NCBI GenBank assembly: GCA_946807835.1
Contig: OX327704.1
Span: 4,712,001-4,776,000 of the forward strand
DNA: 64,000 nucleotides
Source: Ailanthus altissimus
Lineage: Eukaryota; Streptophyta; Magnoliopsida; Sapindales; Simaroubaceae
Direction: 5' to 3'
Position numbers and translations under genes: made by a program. How positions within the stretch are numbered: the stretch's first letter is position 1; the number at the start of each line of letters is the position of its first letter. Positions 57,403-64,000 of this stretch are shown here, piece after piece. The notes under the pieces were generated by a model. The model searched no databases. It was not told where the DNA came from and was given only the letters and a program-made list of their open reading frames with translations.

Positions 57403-57445
57403 GCTTTGTTGCAGAATAAAGGTCTCCCGGTTATAGTTGGAATTG
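57403..57445 (+). pseudogene. Captured exon of a uridine-cytidine kinase C-like gene (2)
   Basis: The frame reads ALLQNKGLPVIVGI and stops at G|GTAATT, just before the Walker A motif (G-x-x-G-S-G-K-T) would begin. It continues exon 1 after a 107-bp intron. The expected acceptor AG is not in phase (TTTCAA|GCTTTG), which suggests loss or mutation of the splice site. No ATP-binding exon follows. Confidence 0.75.
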
Positions 57446-58542
57446 GTAATTATACTTTAAAATCCTTCTCTCTTTCATATATCTGAATGTGCATGTCAGA
57501 ACTTAAAATAGTCATTAATTTTCAGAACTTAAAAAGAATGGTTCAATTTAATCATTTTTTTATCAGGTTAAATTAATCAATCTTTGATTTTTCTTAAATA
57601 TTAATCTATTGCTTTTCCATGTTGATTGCTTCAAACAAAGACCTAAGTGTCTATGGTTTTGCTTTGGGTGATTGCTTCTAACAATGACTGAAGTATTTGA
57701 AGGAACACAATGTGAAAATTTCTATGTTAAAATGTATTTGTGAACTATAATTCGCTTATTAGTATATTAGCACAATGCCTTTGGATGGTATGTTAATGAT
57801 TTTATTGATTATAACAATTTTGAAATATTTATAAATTAAATTATGTTTTGTTATTTGAGCTATAATTAAATTAGAATATTTAAAATATTATTATATATAA
57901 TCAATAATATTGTATATAAAATCTATATAAGCATATAAAAAAATTAATTTTCTAATAAAAATCTATCACTAATTGTTGACACATATTTATCATTAATTGT
58001 TGATGCACATTTATCACAAAATAGTAATACAATATTTAAGTTGATGACATCATCTGTTATGTAAGTTGTCACATAATCTTTCACGTGTGCAATGATATGC
58101 CATGTGGCATTGAATATGGCTTATCACCAAAATATGGCTTATCACAAATTGGTGATAGAAGTTTTCTATCATAAAACTCATCTAGAATTGTTATAAAATT
58201 TTTTTATCATAAATTGATGAGGTGTCTTCTAGTAATAAATTTTTTTTATCATAAAATATGGTTTATGACAGCAAAATTTTATCACTAAATTTTTTTTTTA
58301 ATAGTGTAGTATTAGCATATACAATGTGTCTGTGGAATGCTATGTGTAGTGAGAATGAATGAGAGAGAGAAAGAGATGAACCTGCTCCACCATGGCTTAG
58401 ATTTATGGGTGACTCGTTGAAGATGAATGTGAGATGAAGATTACAGTAAGACTCTGGTCACACTCGTACAATTTTATAATTTGTTTGATTTATATGGGAA
58501 TGTATATGGAAATGCATTTAATGAAATTTTGATTTTTAAAAT

Positions 58543-58764
58543 ATGATTTTAAAAAGCAACTTTCTTCCTCTATCAAAATTTACTAGAAGATTAGGTTATT
58601 TCACAAAAAGTAATTTTAAAAATAATTTATTAAATTTTTACTTTTAACTTCTTATGATTTTAAAAAGCAACTTTCTTCCTCTTTATCAAAATTTACTAGA
58701 AGATTAGGTGATTTCACAAAAAGTAATTTTAAAAATAATTTATTAAATTTTTATTTTTAACTTC
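58543..58764 (+). repeat. Two-copy 111-bp tandem duplication
   Basis: 58543-58653 and 58654-58764 both start ATGATTTTAAAAAGCAAC and share CAAAATTTACTAGAAGATTA, with very few differences. A recent local duplication in non-coding DNA. Confidence 0.9.
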
Positions 58765-59369
58765 TCAAAATTACTTTTAACCTCCCAACAACAATCTTAA
58801 AGAAACTATGAGACTTATAATAAGAGAATACCAACTGTTTATTTTAGACACAAAATCATAAAAAAAAAAAGAGAGAAAAATGTTAAAAAAAACAAGAAAA
58901 CATTTACCACCACAAATATTTGTGATGAATAAAATTGCAAGAAATAATTAGTAGACAAACCAAGCCCTCCTAAAAGCAATAGTAATTGACCTTTATTACG
59001 GTGTTGCAACATTGTCTCTTTAGTCATCATAGTGCCCTCTTCTCCATACTGGCAAATGCCCTCATTAAACTTCTTTCACGCCCTCAATTTTTACTCTTAA
59101 AGAGTAAGATTGAACTTTCCTCCTAGAGTTCTATCTTATGGGGGAATGATAATGAAAATCACATTCTGGATTAGTTATTTAGTTTAAATTGATTTGTTTT
59201 TCCTTTTACATAAGTTTGTATCTTAATTGTATTTTAACTTTTAAATCCTATTAGGCTTATTCCTATTAAAGGATATATTCTTAGCACTAATCTCTCTTAA
59301 TGATTATAATTTGTACTAATACCAATTTGATAGGGTTTTTTTGATGTGCACTCTAATAAACCTTAAATG
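58765..59369. other. No gene seen
   Basis: AT-rich. A minus-strand open frame at 58839-59030 is leucine- and phenylalanine-rich and looks like chance translation of A-rich DNA. Confidence 0.4.
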
Positions 59370-60240
59370 CGTGCAAAAGATTTTATTCACAAGTAATTAA
59401 GAATATAAAATATCAACATAATAATAAAGGTAAAGAAAAAAAAAATCACAAAACATAATATATACGTGGTTCGGCAACAAACGCCTATGTCCATGGCGAA
59501 TTTATGATCCAACTTCTTTTATTAATCATTCACAAAAAACCCTTTAGATTACGTAATATCTCTTAGATTATCTAGATCTTTCAAATCACTCAGTATCTCA
59601 TAAATAACATAGATCTAATAATAAAAGATTTAATCAAGAAATACAAGAATAGTCAGAGCACTTTCTTAAAGAATTTATCAATGTTCTCTTACGCACTCAG
59701 CACTCAAGAACTCCTACAACATCCTCTGTAGACACTCAGTGCCCTAGGGTTGCTTAAGCTCTCTATTTTCTCTTATATTTATATCTTTGATGCTTAATTA
59801 ATTATAAAGGATTACAATGGTTAATATATTGTTCACAGAGTCCTTAGAAATCTTACATCTAGTTGGAATAAAAGTTCATGTGTATAGGAATTCAAAACCC
59901 ACTTAAAGAAGTCATTTTGAACTAAAAAATAAAAATTTCTTGAAACTGGGTACCGTGACACTACAAGCCAGCGTCACGCCATGCTCAGGTCAACCCTATA
60001 ATGTAAAGGCTTTTGTCTTTAGCACCACAACGCTGAGTAGCCAGCACTGTGGCGCTCATATCTAGAAATCATCTTCTTATGTTTTTGCACCCTTCCTTAA
60101 TTCTAACTTTCTGTTTTGCTCCTTCTTCATATGTCCATCATATACTTGACTTCATGATGACTCTTTATTAATTTCTAGCTCAAAATCATACTTAAACACA
60201 ATTTTGAATCACCAATTCCTCTTTTAGACTTATCTATTTT
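59370..60240 (-). repeat. R1 LTR-like repeat, copy 4
   Basis: Same landmarks as copies 1 and 2: ACGTGGTTCGGCAAC at about 59464, GCCTATGTCCATGG, CTTCTTTTATTAATC, GGATTACAATGG, a GC patch with CACAACGCTGAGTAGC and GTGGCGCTCA near 60030-60060, and TTGAATCACCAATTCC at about 60211. It shows the family extends beyond the RLP region. Confidence 0.55.
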
Positions 60241-61320
60241 TTTTTTGTTTATTTTGAACTCTATAAATTTAGATTTTTATCAATGAGAATAAATGTTGTA
60301 TTTTCTCTTCTCTCCAAAAACTCTTCAAATGATACAAGAAAAATATTACGAATCATATTACATTAAGAATTGTAACATTAGACTTGACTTATTAATGTTG
60401 GACCGTTACATAATAAACCGTTGTAACCATAGGGCCAAACATCTCGATTTGAAAATGTATGTATGAACGATAGTCCAAGGCCTTATATAGGAGAGAGCTT
60501 CTAAAATCTCCTATTTATCTCACAAATTAGTGTTAGTGGCTATTTTTTTTTTAATTCTTATACTTCTTGAGCTAACCAATTTGTAGAATAATAAATTGCA
60601 CATGATGGGTCGTGGGTGGGCGAGGGTTCAAGTCTCATAAAAATACCAATGAGAATTACTTAAGATAATAAATGAGTCAAAGGTAAACATGTTACCAAAT
60701 TGTAAAAGAAATTATTGAAGCAATGACTCAAGATGGCTAATTGATATAGAGGAGGAGGTAAATGATTGTTTGGAACTACCACGTGTAGCATAACCAGTAG
60801 TGACAACAAAAAAATTAATAACTCTTAAGAGGAACACCTTGAGATAATTTTTCTTTACTTAGATAATCCTTGTCATAATGTCTAAGCTTAACTTCACTAC
60901 GAAGTTGTTATTCATGCAGGGCAAATATGTTTTAGATGCCAATCAGAGGATCTGTATGTTTTGGGAGGAGGGTTATTATCAATTGACTTATTTTGAAGGA
61001 GCTATGGAGTGGCAAGAGCAGTATCTCTACAATATATCCAAAGAATAGCAAGTCAAGCTTTGTTGAGAAAAGTTTATTAATTGCGTGATTAAGAGTGGAC
61101 ATTGAGTTTCAACGAAGCAAAGAGGCATGAATGAGCTAAAAAAGAATCTTGCAGGGCCATAAAAAATTGGGTTAACTGTTGATGATCTCTATAGGTAGTA
61201 AACTTATGTGCATGAATATCATTCTCTAAAATGGGTTCTAGAAGTACTAACAGGTCCCAAAATTTAATAGTGTTATCAAAGTCCTCTGTTAAACTAGAGT
61301 AACCATATATATTTTAAAGG
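60241..61320. other. Mostly non-coding; one short coding-like block
   Basis: At 60920-61050, after CATGCAG, the plus strand reads GKYVLDANQRICMFWEEGYY and on to a stop near 61049. This resembles an exon or retroelement piece but was not recognised. GGGTTCAAGTCTC at about 60629 resembles a tRNA/SINE B box, without a matching A box. Confidence 0.3.
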
Positions 61321-61742
61321 TTTAGATAGGGATGAGAACTTCACCCATGAAATACCAATCTATACCTTTTATTTTTACTTTTACTCGAACTCAGGTGACC
61401 ACAAACACAAAGTACAAAGTGCATTCACGACCATTCGCGTTATGCCTGAGGGACTTTACTATTATTTTTTTTAAGATTTGGAAGGGATAAGAAACCTCAC
61501 CCACAAAATACTAACTCTTACCCCTTAATTTTCTCAAGCTCAGGTGAGCGTGGATGCAAAGCTCATTCCCGACAATTCGAATTATGCCCAAAGAAATTTT
61601 TATTATTTTTTTAAGTTTTGATTGAGATAAGAAATCTCATCCACTAAACACCAATTTTTCTCTCTTTTTTCTTACAGGAACTTAAGTGGTTGTTGATGCA
61701 AAGCGCATTCATGACCATCTAAGTTTTGTCGAAAGGGCTAAC
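61321..61742 (+). repeat. Three-copy tandem repeat, unit about 130-155 bp
   Basis: Three diverged units, each with a GATAAGAAACCTCACCCA-like start, an AATAC(C/T)AA block, CTCAGGTGA...GATGCAAAG(C/T)(G/T)CATTC and a G(A/T)CCATTCG-like end. They begin at about 61321, 61478 and 61613. No coding frame is conserved between units. Confidence 0.8.
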
Positions 61743-63480
61743 CTATAGTAGATTTGTCAAGTTATAACATAGTTATATTTTTATCAAAAGTGTTTTATGA
61801 TTTTGTTTTAGTATTATTCTTATATAAAAAAGTGATCTAATAGACTATATAATTCATCACATTATAAATTTTTAAATATTTAATAAAATTTTATAACATA
61901 TTATAAATTATTCAAAAATTATAAATTTATTATACAGTAATATGTGATAGTATTATTTATTATATAATAAACTACATCATCTATTAGATTAATTATTTTC
62001 TTATATATATATATATTGCAATTCGATTATAGTATTTATTGAAATCTTATCATTCTCGATCATTACGAACATTCATAATTATCATTTGCGTTTTCTTTTC
62101 TAATTTCTTAAACTTAAACGACATTCTAAAATAGTAACAATACTGATCATAATAAAGCAACAATTATTTATATCATTCTGCATGCGTAAATATGCATTTT
62201 TTTAAATTATTTATTGTATTACAATATTTTATTTTAAAACAATTAGTTTTTATATACTTTTTTAATTCATTTTTTAATATGTAAATTTTATTTTATTATT
62301 TCTCTTGTGGTTGACTCAATGCTTTGATTTTCTTTTTCTTTTAATTTTATTTATGTAATGTTAAAATAATTTATTATGACAAGCATGTATTGACTATTTT
62401 AATAAAATGAATTTAAATAAGCATTCTAATTTTAAAAATAAAATGTACATATTTATAAAATGTATGTAATAATAAAAAAAATATTACATAAATAATTCTA
62501 AAAAAATGTCAAATATTAAAAACCTTATGTCAAATATTAAAACCATACACTCTTTTCGTAATTTAATTATTTAAAACAACCATCTATATTAAAATAAATG
62601 AAATATCTTTACCACATATTATATATTGTTATAACATGCACTTGGTCATTAATATAATTAATTATTATAAGAATAAAATATTAATTTAATAATTATGAAC
62701 AAATATTGTAGATATTTAAATATAAAAAATCATAAACCTATTTATTATTTGTCCAACCGATTAGGCAACCAAGAATAATGGGTCAATTGGATGACGACAA
62801 CCGACAATACATTGGCCCTGCCCTATTTGGTCACAACAAATTCCCAACTCCCTGTATTAAAAAAACCATCATAAATACTCTTCAAAAAAATAATAATTAC
62901 AAATAATCATAGAATTATGTACAAGCAATAATATCCGGAAAAGAAATAAGAAACACAGTTGAAAAAAAGGAACAAAGATCAAGAACATTTAATCATCATA
63001 TGGTATTATCCAACAGCATGAACCGCAGATTGTTTCAATCCTGCCCAACCAAAACATACAGCCTGGAAAAATTTGTACTCAAAACAAACCAAGAGACAAC
63101 ATCTGAATTTTGCTTAATGATCATACCACTGGAAAAATTAAACAAACAGCCAGAAATCTAGTGCCAATGCAAGAAAAGGACAATCTTGTTTTAATAAGAA
63201 AGGAAAATTATATAAGAAAACAGGACTTAAAGATATTGATGACTTCAATCTATCTTCCTTCAAGTCATCGATGGTGCTACGTCTGCCAAAGTTAATCAAT
63301 ATGCTGATGTAAAAACTTCAAAAGTTCATCAATTTTCATTAGCATATTAAATTAGATACCGTTGCAACTGTTAATTAGTGAAAGAGATACCATAACAATT
63401 TAAGAGCGAATACGAAAATGGAAAAAAATACATTAATATATGTGAAACTTCAAGAAAGGAAGGAGGGGATGACAATAGAA
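61743..63480. other. Very AT-rich DNA
   Basis: 61750-62720 is extremely AT-rich with (TA)n runs (about 62003). 62930-63330 is less so and could be an untranslated end of a neighbouring gene, but no protein homology was recognised. Confidence 0.4.
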
Positions 63481-63491
63481 TTTTTTTAGTT

Positions 63492-63900
63492 GAGCCTATA
63501 ATTTGTCTAGTATTTTTGTGTATTTATAATCTAGGAGAACTAATATAGGTGAAAGTTTTAGAAAGAAAACAAAAAAATAAATTTTTTAAACTCTAAGTCT
63601 TAAAGGGGATCGAACCTATTATCTGTAAAGTATGTTCGTTTATTTACAATATCAATGAACTAAAATAAGTGAAATCTTAGAAAAGAGAAAATAAAACAAG
63701 ACAAAACATTGGGTTTTTCAGAACTCTATGCCTAAAGGGAATTGAGTCTTTGCTCTGTTAAATAAGTTTGTGTATTTATAATGTAGGCAAACTTATATAG
63801 GTTAAAGCTTAAAAAAGAAAAACAAAATAATGAATTTTTTCAAACTCTAAGCCTTAAGGGAATTGAGCCTGTGATTTTTCAAGTATATTTATAATGTAAA
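63492..63900 (+). repeat. Diverged tandem repeat, unit about 117-133 bp, about 3.5 copies
   Basis: Blocks of the form GAGCCT(A/G)T(A/G)ATTTGTC...TATTTATAATGTAGG...GGTGAAAG...AAACTCTAAG(C/T)CTTAAGGG recur at about 63494, 63611, 63744 and 63866. The reverse strand of one unit carries GGTTCGATCCCC, a T-loop-like match, but no tRNA can be folded around it. Confidence 0.75.
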
Positions 63901-64000
63901 CATTATAATAAACTGTATCTTATATTTGTCCATCTGTTTCAGCTGTTGAAAAATTATAGATAATAAATAAATTGCTTGTCTTGTAAAAATTATTTGAAAG

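Larger units (their letters stand above)
53289..58306 (+). mobile_element. CACTA-like element carrying host exon fragments (Pack-CACTA)
   Basis: The right end is ...AATAGTG at 58301-58306, the complement of CACTATT. It is preceded for 350 bp by TATCAC/GTGATA words (ATCACAAATTGGTGATAG). The left end at about 53289-53320 is an eroded inverted match (ATTTAGTGATAG shared with the right end read in reverse), followed by the same words to 53660. TAG flanks the right end and TAG also stands at 53289-53291, a possible 3-bp duplication. Inside, all in sense orientation, lie exon-like pieces of several host genes with intact splice-site sequences. No transposase was recognised, so it is non-autonomous. 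Confidence 0.65.

Noticed and set aside
53289..58306. Helitron as the vehicle of the captured exons
   Set aside because: No CTRR end with a preceding hairpin was seen, whereas CACTA-type ends and subterminal repeats are present.
58839..59030. Minus-strand hydrophobic 63-codon frame
   Set aside because: Low-complexity translation of A-rich DNA.
63600..63625. T-loop-like GGTTCGATCCCC on the minus strand
   Set aside because: No D-arm, anticodon arm or acceptor stem can be paired around it, and it lies in a tandem repeat unit.

Overview
This is nuclear DNA of a flowering plant, most likely a woody eudicot. The window is AT-rich. It holds two intact, intronless genes for leucine-rich-repeat receptor-like proteins (RLPs, the Cf-9/Ve1 class) in a dense, layered bed of decayed transposable elements and host-gene fragments. 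I cannot name the species from sequence alone. No tRNA, rRNA, CRISPR array or bacterial-type operon was seen.

Layout. 0-5 kb: non-coding DNA and a decayed gene resembling the transposon-associated plant mobile domain (PMD) family. 5.0-7.5 kb: RLP gene 1. 8.6-18.7 kb: five fragments of LINE 3' ends, LTR-like repeats of one family (R1), and a CACTA-like element (about 13.4-17.6 kb) enclosing one exon of ribosomal protein L37a. 21.2-23.9 kb: RLP gene 2. 25.1-30.7 kb: an old Ty1/Copia element on the plus strand. 31-44 kb: a nest in which a Gypsy remnant was split by a complete Copia element (32644-38939, minus strand, 5-bp target duplication GGAAG). A solo LTR (35775-37458, duplication ATTAT) then landed inside that Copia. 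A second solo LTR of the same family (40606-43234, duplication CACTT) lies just beyond.

44.6-58.3 kb: an endogenous caulimovirid-like remnant, two converging Tat-type Gypsy remnants, a MAP-kinase-kinase fragment, and a CACTA-like element of about 5 kb. That element carries sense-oriented exon fragments of at least three unrelated host genes: an autoinhibited Ca2+-ATPase, the Golgi coiled-coil protein CASP and a uridine-cytidine kinase C-like protein. An internally deleted relative of it sits at 45.7-46.8 kb. 58.3-64 kb: AT-rich DNA with three tandem-repeat blocks and a fourth R1 copy.

The only genes with intact coding capacity are the two RLPs, which probably encode cell-surface immune receptors and look like members of a local tandem family. 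Everything else is mobile DNA or its cargo. The most unusual observations are the gene-fragment-carrying CACTA-like elements and a pair of solo LTRs that differ by a 1,034-bp GT-AG segment placed where a spliced leader intron would be.
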